Shown here: positions 48,225 through 61,292 of the stretch, piece by piece | How the letters are laid out: the number at the start of each line of letters is the position of its first letter | How positions within the stretch are numbered: the stretch's first letter is position 1 | NCBI GenBank assembly: GCA_021234535.1 | Contig: CM037845.1 | Coordinates: forward strand, 1,144,501-1,208,500 | Direction: 5' to 3' | Length of the DNA: 64,000 bases | From: Stichopus chloronotus | Taxonomy: Eukaryota; Echinodermata; Holothuroidea; Aspidochirotida; Stichopodidae | Notes under the pieces: model-generated | What the model saw: only the letters and a program-made list of their open reading frames with translations | Database searches by the model: none | Told to the model about the DNA's origin: nothing | Made by a program: the position numbers and the translations under genes

Positions 48225-49481
48225 CTGAGGTGAAAGAAACCTGGGAAACAACTAAGGCAAGTTTTAAGAGCTTACCATGATCTGCTACGGTACATCTTTT
48301 CACAGATAGCTAGTAGGCCCTATACAGAACTGTATAATGTATTGGGGTGCGGAAAAATTCTTGCAAATGGCCTATGCAGGAAAGAAAAAGATACAATTTG
48401 GTTCCATTTCTTAAACATTTAACTATTATTACCACACATAAGGGTGATTAATTGTTATAAAACAGCATGTACATCACAAACGAATGATGGTAAACCCTGA
48501 GTATGAATACAAAGTTTCGAATGTGAGTATGAATTTGTCTGGAGTACGAGTATAAGTACAAAGCCTGGAGTATGAGTACCTAATTGAAAATTTGCCGAGT
48601 ACGAGTACAAAGCCATGAGTACGTACTCAATAACTGGAAGTCTGGAAGATGCCATGTTAGAAAAAAATAAATGTCGACAATATTTCCTAGATGTCGAGTA
48701 AGCGTAAGTCAGTGTCTCGGCAAATTGCAAAATTTTGTGTCGAGGTAACAAGTTCTTTGTAAGGCGGTAACTTAACAAGTGGCATGTCCCCTTATGTCCA
48801 CCGTAATGACCAGAGTGGTATCTTTACTAGACTCCAATAGTTCTGAAGGTCTGCCACTAGAAATTACCTCCCTGGATGGAGTACCGTATAGCATCGGTAC
48901 TCCATTGGTACTAATAAAACGGAAGAGTTAAATTAAGGGTCAACAAAGCGTGTAGCAGTGATAGAAAAGGACGGAAATACCACATAGGAAAACGACCCCC
49001 AAAGCCAGATGAAAGTAAATCAAGAATTAAACCTAAATATCACGATAATAGCACAGGAAACCCAGCGGAGGGGGGAATACTTCATCGTATGGAATTGCAA
49101 GAACAATGAGTCTTGAAAAGATTTATGTCATCTAAAAACACTGAACCTTTAACTACGAACATCGAAATTAAGTAGGCTAATTTTCGGTGTCTTTAAGTTA
49201 AATATATAAGTTAGTTAATTACAGAGTGTTTTATAATTTGACTATACTTCCTTCACTCTGAAAACTACAACACTTAATTTACATGTTGGTGTATAAACTT
49301 GCCCAAAACTTCATTTGCCCCCTAATTGTATTTAATCCTTTGACGGCGTTGATTGATCGGGAGCCTTCAGTACTGCGTGTTGTCAACTTGGCGGTAACGA
49401 ATTAGCGTACACATTATCTATATCTTTTTCTTTCCTTTTCAACTTCCGTCAACATGTAAATCTGTATATGATTTTTTTCAT
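48225..49481. other. Non-coding stretch
   Basis: A degenerate tandem of GAGTACGAGTACAAAGCC words lies at about 48490-48640. Nothing else recognised. Confidence 0.5.
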
Positions 49482-50003
49482 GTTGCTGTCACCTTTGGTT
49501 AGAGTGTCCCTCTAGCAATCACTGGGTCCCCGGAACAAATCCCGGTGCAACCACTTGGAAAATTTCTGGAGACTCAAAATTACTCGTTCAGTCAAACTGT
49601 TTACAATGGTGCTAAGGGGGTTGTTTGGTGATTTCAATTGGGGTTCCTGCTGTCCGATTCAGGTGTCCGCCTCAGGTTGCTCGGTACAGCTAATGGGCTG
49701 TTGAACTGGGCGGGCCCTCACCACTCCCAGCCTTTGGGAAAGTGGCTAAAGACTGGGAGATACACTCTCGTTCGTTGGATTGGGACGTTAAATGGCGATC
49801 CCGGGAGCAGGTTTGGGTTTGTTTGGGATTGTTTGTTTACTCATGCTTCGTTACCCTCTGAACACTGTTCAAAAATAGTATGCGAATTTCGCTGGTGTAC
49901 ACTACGAATAATTGGAATAGCTAGACTTTCGTTGGTGTTCATCAACATGGAGTAGCATCCCATTAGCCTATTCATAATTTCTGATCCTCAAATACTAAAC
50001 TAA
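49482..50003 (+). mobile_element. tRNA-derived SINE, copy 2 with recognisable tRNA head
   Basis: The head 49482-49553 resembles a tRNA: GGTTAGAG (A-box/D-arm) at 49497-49504 and the T-arm CCCCGGAACAAATCCCGGTG, then CAACCA. In the T-arm, ACAAATC stands where a B-box (TTCRAATC) would be. The body matches 9140-9585, with an extra roughly 60 bp near 49865-49935. The copies differ at many positions, so both are old. Confidence 0.8.
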
Positions 50004-51925
50004 TTATGGATTATGGTGATCACCGCAACGGTACCGATGACGATGTGAACAGAAATTGCCATGGCAACGGCTATACAACTTTCCTCGGTATACCTCGTTC
50101 AGTTGGCCACTTCTCGCAGATCATGGCTTTGTTTTGTATTGCTTGTTTTTTTTTTCTTTCGAATAAACCAAACTGCCGAAATGAATGAAAATGTTTGCTA
50201 TCGACGGAACATGACATGCCAGATCGTACAGCCTCGGCCAGGAAATCAAGGCTTGTCATTTTCAGTGCTGCGGCGATGACGATAATTGCATGATATTATT
50301 AAAACAATATACATTCGGTATGTGACGAGTTCCTACTGCATGTTGTAATGAGTTGTAATTAAAGAACACAAGTCACTGCAAAAAAAAATGACATAATAAT
50401 GGTGGGACTATAAATAGTTATAGTTTTGGAATTTGAGCGAAGAATTCTTAATCCAAATTTTGCATTAAACGCTTCCTTTCGTTTAGACTGCTATCGAAAA
50501 TTACACGTTTCCATTGAAGGCCATCTTCATTCGTCAGTGTGAATTAATTCTGGTATCTTCATCAATTGCAACGAGCAGGTTTCTTTACCTCAGTTTGTTG
50601 ATAACGTTTTGCGAACTGTCAACAAGACTAACTAAAGTGCAAGAGTATCCTTGGCAAAGTTCCGTCAAATTTGTTTATCATTCACCGTTGTATTACGGCT
50701 AACACTGTAACTGATATTGCATTTGTTTATGCCGCGAATGTTATTATCTGTCCTAAATATTTGCGTCGCGACTCAGGAGTGTTCCACTCGGATTACAAGA
50801 AAATTTTGGGAAATTGACTGCCTCTGAGTACGTTTTCTGCGTATATGCAAATTTCTTTGCTACGTCTGATGGATAAATTGACGTCATTCGTTACATTTTG
50901 TTTTGGAGAGTTTTGGGGCCAGTCAGGTTACTATTGCGAGTTTTGTATCATTACATTTCTCGGAAACACACAGTGGCAAAATCAACGAGCAAGGGACATA
51001 TTGTTTGTTGCATGCACTTAGTTCAAAGTCAGTAAGGAAGCGGAAGATGTGTACAGGATATAAAAAGGGAGAAAACTAGCTGGATATTTTTTAACTTTGC
51101 AATTTAAAAGTTTAAAAGACTGGCAGAACTCTATGCCATCCAACTTATTCCACGTAAATCGGTATGGTTTTGCATTTAGCCTAAGTTAAGTACGAGCCCT
51201 CTGTTGCAAATCTTTTTTGAGAATATTTTTCTGGTACGCTACTACTAATGTTAGACCAAATTATACATGATGTACGCACTAAAACAAGACAAGTTGGACC
51301 AGTTTATGAAGTAAACATTCCAATTCCGAATGTAATCTGATTTGGTCATGAAACATACTCAGATATGGTAACGTTACACCTAGCGTTTCCTTTTGTGCTG
51401 TACGCTAAACACTTGGAGGATGCATTGCATTCTTACGAATAGGTTTGTAAGCTTGTGGAACAACCAGTGTTGAATAATACTTAAAGGATATCAAATTATC
51501 TCCTCATTAATCAGTTCCAGTCTGATTGTTGCTAGTGTTGAATCTTAACACTGTAGAGTGCCGACCGTAAAACGCACGACTGCCATCCAGAACAAGTTGG
51601 AGAAAACACCTGAAAAGTTGATAGTGGGATCATGCTAGAAGTTTGTTAAAACGGTGAGAGACAGTGAAATTCCACTGAAAGAACTGCATTGTTATCAGTA
51701 TTTATAGATCACTGGCCCCACACCTGGGCTAATCTTTAGTTACTTCATCTGGTAGAAGCATCTTTTATTGTCACCATTAATCCAAAAGACATGGTTTGAT
51801 AATCACCATTAACAGATGACAAATTCTGAAAACTGAAGAGTTTTCTTAAAGATAATTGGTGTCTTCTAAACTTGATAGATTCTCATTTATTAACTTTGGT
51901 CTTAACTGATCTGTTCTTGTCACAG
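50004..51925. other. Probable 5' flank or first intron of the GHR gene
   Basis: A short first exon ending one base into a codon is required somewhere upstream of 51926, carrying the family's usual N-terminal segment before DGS. I could not find it. A T-run lies at 50147-50155. Confidence 0.4.
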
Positions 51926-54900
51926 CTGATGGCTCTAGTGGCTTCAAGGCTGAGAAGGACCGCTATCACTTGTATGTATCCCTGGCCTGCCCGTGGGCCC
52001 ATCGGACTTTGATCGTTCGCAAACTGAAGGGCCTGGAGGAAGTATTTCCGTACACGGTGGTGGATTGGTTGCTTGGTGAAAATGGCTGGAATTTCACTGA
52101 TCAGGTAAGTGTTCAAATCATGGGCTTATTGTTTGGTTTCAACTCGTGGACTTAGTTGAAATATTGTAGGTTATCTACTTGCACAAATGTTCACCCATCT
52201 CCTCTATCTTCCTGCAGACTGTCAATGGAATTCCATACACGGCCATTTTGCCCCCAACATGGTTTGCAAGATGGGGTAGAAGTTTAAAAAATTTGTGTCA
52301 ATGGTTATATTAGTCAGTGCACAGTGAATAAGGTTTGAGATCCATATCAGTGGTCATGTAATATTTTAACCCAGATTTCATAAAGAAAAGAAACATACTG
52401 TATTCAGATTTCATATGCAGACAACTCTTGCTAATTTTGGAAATTGTTCTTATCTCTTTAAATTGTAGGAATTTTCACAATTTGCAATGCATTCCATGTT
52501 GCCACCAAATTAGAGAAACCACAAACCATAGCGACTAGGTAGTATGTTGTAAAGCTTGTCATCACAAGAAAAATGAAATGTATCTCAAAATGGCATTTAC
52601 TAATTATGGTTGTCTTTTCTTCTACCCAAGCCTTTGAACCATTTGATGTAGATTGTACAGTATGTATTCTGTGTTCACCACACATGATTAAAAAGCTTCC
52701 TAGTAGGGGTAATCATTGAACAAATTTGAGATTATTAGAAGAAAAGAACATACTTGAAAATGAGAGAGACCAAAAAGAGGAAAAAGTATGAGAGGAATTA
52801 ATGATAAAGGAGATCTAAAATGTGCAAAAAAGAAAAAAGGTTTTCCAGTATCTTGCAAGATTGAGACAAATGATTCTGTTTCTGCTAAAAGTATTTCAAC
52901 AATTTCAAGGAAAAAGGATGGAAAATGCCACTAATTGAACCAATTTTAGCAATGACCTGGCAGTTTGATGCACTGATGTTCATGGGCACAGTGCACCATG
53001 CACGGTTTAATACATGTAGCTGCAATTATAGTGAGTCAGTTTTGCTCCTAATTCATTATTTGGACCCAATGGATATTTTCCCTAAGTGAACACTGATAAT
53101 GGGGTATTAATTATTATATATATGTTTATGTCCAATGCTATTTCTATATGAATATAGACTTGCAAGTAGGCTACTGGAATAAGAAAAACATGTACTGTAC
53201 TGGATTCTGCTAGAAGTTGCAGGTATCATACATATGGATTAGTCACATGGCACTATTTGTTTTGACAATTCTACAGAAACCGAAGTGCAGCTTAGATCCA
53301 GTTAATGGAGCCAAGTACATACGAGAGATATACTTTAAGGCAGATCCAGGTGAGAATATATTTTACTTTAACATACATCTCGCTTTAAACATCTGCATTA
53401 TTGGTCTAAAATTATTACATTCTATAGCTAGGTTCCTTTGGTGTATTAATCAACCTGCCTGTGTATACTTGATCAGAATCAACTATGCTCATTAGCCAAC
53501 AGTCCTTCGATCTCTGCTTAAAGGGGCTCATTGAGTTGATATCAGTAGAGATTGCGGTGATTTTGAAGTATGCAAACACACGACAATACTCACAATTAGC
53601 ATAATTAATCAAGTTTCACATCCAATAGTTATATGAAAACTGTCAATTTTTACAAATTTTTGACCATTACTTGCACTGATTGTGTGCATGTGAATGTACT
53701 AATGTGAAAATGTCTGGTCACAAAGTTTCAAAAACCAAATTTAATCGTTGGTTACTCACTCATTACTGTTCCAACGTATGTAAAACTTTGAGATCCTTTT
53801 AGTTTGACTGTTTGTCATTAGTATGTGAAGGAAACTTAACGGGTTTAGAAAAATTGAGTGAATTTCACAAAACAACTCAATGAGCCTCTTTAAGTTACAT
53901 GTAGATCTGTTAGGTATATATGTTAAGAGATCAACTGTGTTCTTGTAGGTAACTTGTACAGCAGTTAGTGGTTACACAGGCCTATTTCATGTTATTGTGG
54001 AGTTTGTCCTCAAATCAGGAACACATTGATAGAAAATCTTTAAGTTTAATTTCAGGGGCCTTGATAGTAAATATTTATCATTAATACTATGTCATTGTGT
54101 TATGTCCATGTCTGCTAAACATTCCTGTACATTCAGGGAAATATTAACTACCATCAACCTTTGCAGTTTATTGATTTTAATGAAAAGAGAAACCTGTTGG
54201 ATCATTATGATGCATGTGTGTTTGTAATGCCTTGTACCTCGAGAAGGGTAACACTGATGATTCTCTTACATGGCATGTAAGTAATTCATACTGAGTAAAT
54301 GAACCTTATTGTTTTGTTGGAGATCAAAGGTCATCTGAGGTCACCAGAGGTCAAATGCTGAAAACATTGCACCCAATATTTTTCGAGAAAGTAGTGCTGA
54401 TAATTTACCCACTTGGCATGTAGATAGTCCATAGTAGATGAACCTCAGCATTGTTGGTGGAGGTCATCTTAAGGTCACTAAATAATAGAAAACAAAATGG
54501 AAAGAACAATAAATGTATACAAAAGGCACTTACTTAACATTGAGCTTCATTACAAAATTATTCGCATTAGAAAAGAGAAAATGTTTTAGTGTGAAGTGGA
54601 ACAGTCATGGAAATTTTCACAATGTGACATTGCTCCTTACTCACTCATAATATCAAAATGCATTCTGAGTCATAATATCAAAATGTGTTTTTCTCTTTGC
54701 CTTATATCACTTAGCTTTTGCTGTTATTGTCGCAAGCTTTATAAGACTTCGAGAGGAGCATCGTGGAAGTTCATTATTTGATCCTGAGAAAGACATGAAA
54801 ATTGATTGCCTAGAAAGTGCAGGAACCCTGATGATATCTTACGATAGGAAACTTGGATACTTTTCAAATTTGCTATTATGTTGATTTGCCATATTAAGTA

Positions 54901-57900
54901 GATGAATCCTCTTATTTTTGGTGGAGGTCACATGTTCATCTCAGGCGTACCACATTTCAAAAACTGAAAATTGTCCGATCAGCTTCGTCGGAAAGCGTGG
55001 ATAGTTTTCATACTTGGTACGCTGAGTATAGATGAAGTCCATTGATTTTGTTTGAGCTGAGAGTACATCTGGGGTCACCAGGCTTTAAAGTGATTGCGTG
55101 TGTAGGCAAAAAGATGAAAACATTGAAATTTCATCTCCAAAAGTTTGGTAAGGCTTTTAATTGCACCATTCAGACAATCTGGGAAAATAAATAGGTTTCA
55201 GTCGGGTTAATTCTGCCATATGATTTCAAATTCTTCTAACATAACAACAAAAACTGTAGAATACAATAATATAGTGGTTGACAGTTTTAATTCAAATCAA
55301 CTGTGTGCTTCTTTGAAAAAGCCAATGGGAAGCATATGAAGTATGGGAAGTATTGAATACTCAATTACTCAAAACAACTCAGGATCACTGAAGCAGTAAT
55401 GTTGTGATTTGTTTGTACTAGGTTATTTGTAAATACAGTGCTTCCTTTCACCAAATACTACAATTCCCAATACCGACCAAGAAGCAAGGACTTGAGTAGT
55501 ATGTTTTTGATACACCAGTGAGACCTATACTGTTGCCTATTCATTATGTAGGGGCTTATAATAAGAACCGTTAATTTTCAAATATGATTTCTGTTTTTTA
55601 CTGTTTATGTGCCTATCCCTTTGCTTTTCAAGGTAGTTACTGTCATTTTCCTTCATTGAAAGATGTAGTCCGTCCATGTACAACCTCGCGTGTACATTAG
55701 AAAATAAAGAAAAAGTTAAGATCAAACATAATCATATTTTTCCGGTTTTTCAAAAGGCCTACACATGCAATCACTTTAAACTGTGACAACTCAGTCACAG
55801 TAGAATGACCTTTCTTTGCTGTACGATAGTGGTGCAGAGAATTTAGCCTACAAGAGCCATTTCTGGTAAACATCCAAACTTGAATGCATCCTTTGAATTC
55901 AGGTACAACTTTTGAGGATGATATTCGCTTAAAGGACTCCTGCATTAGCTTTATATTTGCTATCATTCTAAGTTTTGTCACTTTTGACCGTATGACTAAT
56001 AGTCAATCTATTCATTGTCATTCCTCTTTACTTCATTGATTGGATTTTACTTCTCTGTGACATGTAGCAATCTGCAACGTCTGAAAGGCACGTTGATTGT
56101 GATGAAGTAATATTTGAAATGTTTCATACAGTGTAACTTAATTCATTTCCATTCTGTACATTCAGGTTCTGGTTTGCTTTAATAGTCACCAATAATAAGA
56201 ATCATCACTACTTGGCTCTGATCTTTTTTAGAGTACTCCTCCAATTTTACTGTCCCAGTGGTGTGGGACAAGAAAACCAACACCATCGTAAACAATGAAT
56301 CGGCCGAGATTATCCGTATGATGAACACGGAATTCAACGAGTTCTCCCCTACCCCAGAACAGAAGGAACTTGACCTCTACCCAGAGCACCTGCGGTCCCA
56401 AATCGATGAGCTGAACTCATGGATATATCCGTAAGTCTTGATGTTAATGAGGGAATGTCATTTATCAAACTTGAGTAACCTCATTCTTTGCTTGTTTGAC
56501 GTTGAATGTCATCGTAGTGAAATGAAGGGATAAATGAAGGTCCTATGGAAAAGTGCAGATGTAGTAACCTTATTGCTGTCAATCATTTCAAATTAATGAA
56601 ATTGGTATACATTGCATGAATTGTGACCATGCAGTTGTATGGCTTTAGTAGGGGAGAAGGGTTGACAACATTCCATAGAGAGTCGTTACGATTAAGAAGG
56701 TCCTATGCAGTAGTTGTTCAGGAAGTTGTTCTAGAAGGATTTTATAGAATAGTTAGCTTTTAAATTACATCATTAGTTTGCGAAGTTGTAGCTAAGAAGG
56801 GGTGATGTGAATTATTATCAACAAGGATGAAAGTGACCTGCAAAATATGCAAAATCCCAATATATTGCAGGGTAACAAGATAGATCAGGGTGAAATAATC
56901 CACCAAAGTGGGTTAGAGCTGTAAAAAGTTATGTCAAAGTGTGTGATGACTTGATATATATGCAGAGAATACCATTTAACCAAGATCCATAAAGGAGAAT
57001 AAGCCATCATTTTAGAAGACTTCCCTCTTAAAACATTTACCTGACACAATGACCACCTTATATGTTTGACGATTTTTAACAAGGATATGGCATGAGACCT
57101 GATCACCATGGTAACAGTATTGTTCAACTGTTGCTGGCAATAACATGTTCCTAACCAGTGGATGATGTGTGTGTGTCAATCAATTTGCAGAAAACAAAAA
57201 TGGTCTTTGTTTTGTATTAAGCCTGGGAAGAGGAAACAATCTCAGAAATTGTGGAAGTCATCATCCTAGTAATAGGGTCAGGTATGGGCATGGTTGTACT
57301 CTGTATAAGTGGATAATAATGATGGTGGTTAGATATACAGTGCAGTTTTGTCATGTCAAACTCTGCTAAGGTGATATACCTGTGACACGTTGATAGTTTG
57401 GTGTTTCCACCCGTGACATTGCACTTGACGTTTGTTCCGTTCTACTTTAAGGGTGTACTTTTCATGACGCCTAGTAGATTGTCAAACAGAGTTTTATGTT
57501 TTTCCCTTTTGATCACATTTCTTGTAGTCATTTCACTAATTGCCAGGTGTTACAATGCATCCAACTTTTATATCAGCTATACATTACAGCATATGTGAAA
57601 GAAAAAATTGTCATCCTGTGTCATTGTGTAGTACTACATTCACTTTTGTCATAAATGTTGTAAATTGTGTACCAAGATGGCTTACTTTCTTTCTTAAAAG
57701 CCTTTCACCATCATTTACATGAATCTAATGTGTTTATGCCAAAAATTACTGTCAGGTAGATAATCCATTTTTATGCTGTAGATGACACTTAATAATGTGA
57801 TGGGATGGATTGGGAGGTTGCAACCATTTTTTGGCCAAACGACCAGCTCTGAGAATATCCAACTGCCTGGAAACTACCATTGACTTCTTCATAGTATTTC

Positions 57901-58818
57901 CAAAAAAGTTTTAAAAAGTTAAGCCTTGGACAAAACTTAGATGAAATACTTTTTCTGCCAAGATGACTGTAGTAGAAGATTCTATTCAGGTGAATACAGG
58001 CTCATTTATCCTGGCCTATTGTGCACTTTGTGGGAAAGTGTTTTAAGTTGACTTTAGTCTCTGTTTATCAAAGAATTGCTTGTTCACTGAAGCTGGAGAT
58101 ATCGTTTCATGATTTCAGCTTCCAGTGGGTTTTGCACTTTTGATGGTGGACAGGTGGAAGGGGGATGAAGTGAAAGTAGTGAAAGGGAAGGGGTTTAATG
58201 GAAGGGAAACTGAATAGGACTTACCCTTCAGTCCAGTCTGTAAAGATATACATGTTAAGATCTCCCATGGGAAACAGTTTAAACATCTTTGCACAAGTCT
58301 CTTTTTTTTTTAATTTCGTTCTGATGGTAGAAGGTGTATTAAAGAGGATGGGGAACCGTATCCTTCCAGTCCACTTCTATAAAAAGATCTTTAATTGTGG
58401 TATTTGCAGATCTGCCTTGGATTCTGCAAATGTGATAAAGTTTGCAGACTACATGGCAGACTGGTAAGACACTTGAAATGAATGGATCACTTTGAAGAAA
58501 TCAGTTCTTCTTTGGTCACACTGAAATGAAAAAGTATTGTCTGATTGTGATTCCAAACTGATGGTGTAAACCATCAAGTCATTCTGCACCAGCTGCTTTG
58601 ATTTCTCAAGCACCGTTATCATTCTTTGCTGGCATAAATATGCAAATTATTGTTTACAAGATCATAGGCAGCCTAATAAAAATACTGTCAAGTTTGTTTC
58701 TGTCACCCATCTGTTTCAACGCAGGAAAATAAACAACGGTGTCTACAGAGCCGGGTTTGCGAGAAGCCAAGAGGCTTACGACGAAGGTGTCAGGGATGTC
58801 TTTGAGGGTTTGGACAAG
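51926..58818 (+). CDS. Glutathionyl-hydroquinone reductase (Xi-class GST), four internal exons, partial
   Basis: Exons 51926-52104, 53277-53349, 56232-56430 and 58725-58818. Donors are GTAAGT, GTGAGA, GTAAGT and GTTTGT; acceptors are cacag, tacag, tttag and cgcag. All three junctions are in phase (0, 1, 2). Together they encode about 181 residues. Exon 1 holds the thioredoxin-fold active site [19 protein letters not shown]; the catalytic Cys codon is 51988-51990. Exon 2 is [20 protein letters not shown]. Exon 3 starts after KADP with [19 protein letters not shown] and [12 protein letters not shown], where the family binds glutathione. Exon 4 begins [12 protein letters not shown], the start of the helical domain. 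The family reduces glutathionyl-hydroquinones, using glutathione, and is usually cytosolic. An N-terminal piece and the rest of the C-terminal domain (about 120 residues) are missing; the latter lies beyond 64 kb. No frameshift or stop. Confidence 0.93.
53518..53893 (+). mobile_element. MITE family 2, intact copy in a GHR intron
   Basis: TTAA at 53518-53521 and 53890-53893 flank 16-bp inverted ends AGGGGCTCATTGAGTT and (reverse-complemented) AGAGGCTCATTGAGTT, with one mismatch. A TA duplication is equally compatible with the flanks. About 376 bp, no coding capacity. It lies in the intron 53350-56231. Related copies are at 24663 and 39944. Confidence 0.85.
54190..55140 (+). repeat. AGGTCA-module dispersed repeat, copy 4 (several units)
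   Basis: The best module is at 54328-54353: three perfect AGGTCA hexamers starting at 54328, 54338 and 54348 (spacers TCTG and CCAG). Other units near 54463 and 54925-55075 are more diverged (GGTGGAGGTCA, GGGGTCACCAGG). It lies in a GHR intron. Confidence 0.8.
55140..55570 (+). repeat. Dispersed repeat, copy 2 (partner at 22.06-22.41 kb)
   Basis: Collinear with 22060-22410, ending in TATGTTTTTGATACACCAGT, GAGACC and a CATTATGTAGG-like word. It is also adjacent to the AGGTCA module, so both may be parts of one larger element. Confidence 0.7.
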
Positions 58819-60017
58819 GTTTGTGATGTTTTTGTGGTTAGATCAAATATACAACACAAATATTAAATGAAGTCCTCATATGCAACATTGTCACTAGTGA
58901 ATCTACAGCAACTGTGCCCAAATGTGCCATTTTATTGATCAATTTGACTACACTTGAACCAAACAGATCTTTTTCATAGTCTCATTGCAACATAATATAA
59001 TTTTCCTCTCAATTTAGATCAACAACATCATTTTCCCCCTTTATTACGATCTCTTTTACTTCTGATGCAATCGTTTTGTCAGTGTGATCACGTGAGAGTC
59101 ACAGTCAAACAGTAAACTGTGACCGGAACGAGCTAACTTCAATTTTGACATGAAAGGTATACATGTACAAAGTGGGGACAGGGGATAGATCAAAAGGGCT
59201 GGGTAGGGGGTGGGGATGCTCATATCTGCTTTGAAATTTAATTGAAATCATCAGTATATAGAGTGAAACATCTGTTGTTGCATTGTCAAATTATGGAGAC
59301 AGGTGTCATTATGTGATAGTGTGACATTATATGAGATGTATTGGGGTGAAGTAAAGGGGGGGGTGAAAAAACTTCTAAAGAGGTACTCCAGAGAACCAGG
59401 GATTAAAACCCCTTCCCTTTGAATTCTTTTTTACCAGATGGATCAAGCTTGATAAAATTACTGCCCTTCCATTCAGGCTTTTAGTTTCACTTGTTAGGTT
59501 TTGTGGAACATTATCTGTTGTGGCACTACTGTAGCAGTGTCATTATTCTCATACGTGAGCCATGTGTTCTGATTGCAATGCTCAGGATATGATTTGGACT
59601 TTCAGGGACATTTTAATTTGCATTCCTTAGTCACACTACCATCTTCTTGCCTGACCCCTCCGTAGGCTTTCCTTCACTTTTAAAGAAATTCTCCACCAAC
59701 AAGAAAACATAACAGAATATATGAGATTCTTTAACATTCTATCAGTTAAACCTAACTATTTCACCAGTAAGAAGCTTCCTTAGGTGTGAAATGACGCGTT
59801 GAAAGTTGGGCCTCAGCACGAGCCTGAAAATGTGTAAAGTAGAACGGACAAATACTGCTTTCCATTTCTTGCACTCTTTGAGTTTTTGGCAAGGTCTTGC
59901 TACGCAAAACTGCTTTAGTTCAGAGATTATGAAAACCCCATGAACAGCTACATTCAGTAAGATACTTTTCGCACGTGGAACCAGTGGAGCTGTTATTGTG
60001 ATGGACATAAAATATAT

Positions 60018-60215
60018 TTACTGATATTACTTTAAGAACCACCAAACCGAGCAAAGGTATTAGCTGTGTAATTAGCCTAAAGGTATTCCTATCCTTTATT
60101 GGTCCATCAGTACCAGTTCAATATCATTTACAGACCAACGTCATGTAAGTCAACTAAACCTTAAACTACAATTAGGTAGCTCCAAACAGTGCTTTGAAAG
60201 GTAGGTCTGTGCCCC
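60018..60215 (+). repeat. Dispersed repeat family 3, copy 2
   Basis: Collinear with 28885-29075 (CCACCAAA, CAATATCATT, AAGTCAACTAAA, TGCTTTGAAA). Class unknown. Confidence 0.6.
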
Positions 60216-61266
60216 TGGTGAAACTAAGGACTTATCACCAGATAAGAGATCAGAACAGTACTGCAACTTACAGCTTGAGATAAAAGTCAAGAGCAATGTT
60301 CAATCTAGATTTGTCACTACTACGTCACAACCTATTGATTTCTAGCACCAGGCGCATCTTTAATATTCACTAAAATAATTCATTTTCTGAATTCTTTGAG
60401 GTATTTCCTGAAAATGAGGACGATTGCTTGTCTACAATAATGTTTGCATCATTTTAAAGACATGAGAAACAATGTTGGAGAATTCCTTTAACACTTCATG
60501 TAGAATTTACCACTGTTTTTCTTTCCTTCTCTGAAAACCTAACACAATCATTAGACCTTGGAACGGTGTTCTTAACAGCACAGGCAGTATCTGCATGGCA
60601 GACATATTAAACAAAGAGCCCATTTACAAACAGCTTTAGACAACCACGCCTCTTGTGAGAGAGATTTTACATTCTGCTCAACATCCGTTTCCGCATCCAA
60701 GCTAGGATAGTCAGATTATGTCAGCAGGCTCTCATAGATAGAATGCCTGCATACTACAGACCCAAGTGTGTGAGGCCAGCCTATGCAAACTAAGTCAGTT
60801 CATGGTGACCTTCTCAAATGTTTGTTTTTGTGTTTGGTTGCAAATATAAATTTCCTATTTCAGGAAGGAACTACATGAGAGATGGTGTTTTTGAAGTAGG
60901 TTTCTGTTCGACTTTAGCTGGCTTTTATTTGGTTTATTTGTGTTCACTTCAAATCTTGTGATATATCATGAAGTGCATGGCTTATGTCTGTTTGTCCCAC
61001 TACCAGTTTCTCCAGTGATTTACTTTAGTCGCTATTCCTTGATCCCTCGACCATTTCCTGTCCCCCACCCCACTCCCTCAACTAGTTCCCACCTTCCCAC
61101 AATCCATGCAGTTTTACCCCATGTGCTGACTAGGCTGGGGCAGGCTTACTTTACTTGAGAGTGGTGACTACTGGCACTGACTGAAGTCTTGACTTGACTC
61201 CTCTTTCCTTGGAGTCACGACTCCTGTGGAATTATTACATCTATTATGAACCATTCATGAAGATCC

Positions 61267-61292
61267 TTTGTGTGTGTGTGTGTGTGTGTGTC
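61267..61292 (+). repeat. (GT)n microsatellite
   Basis: An uninterrupted TG run followed by degenerate TGCGTGTATGTG. Confidence 0.95.

Noticed and set aside
49482..49553. Possible functional tRNA gene
   Set aside because: Only the D-arm word and T-arm are tRNA-like, the T-loop is changed to ACAAATC, and the sequence runs into a SINE body.
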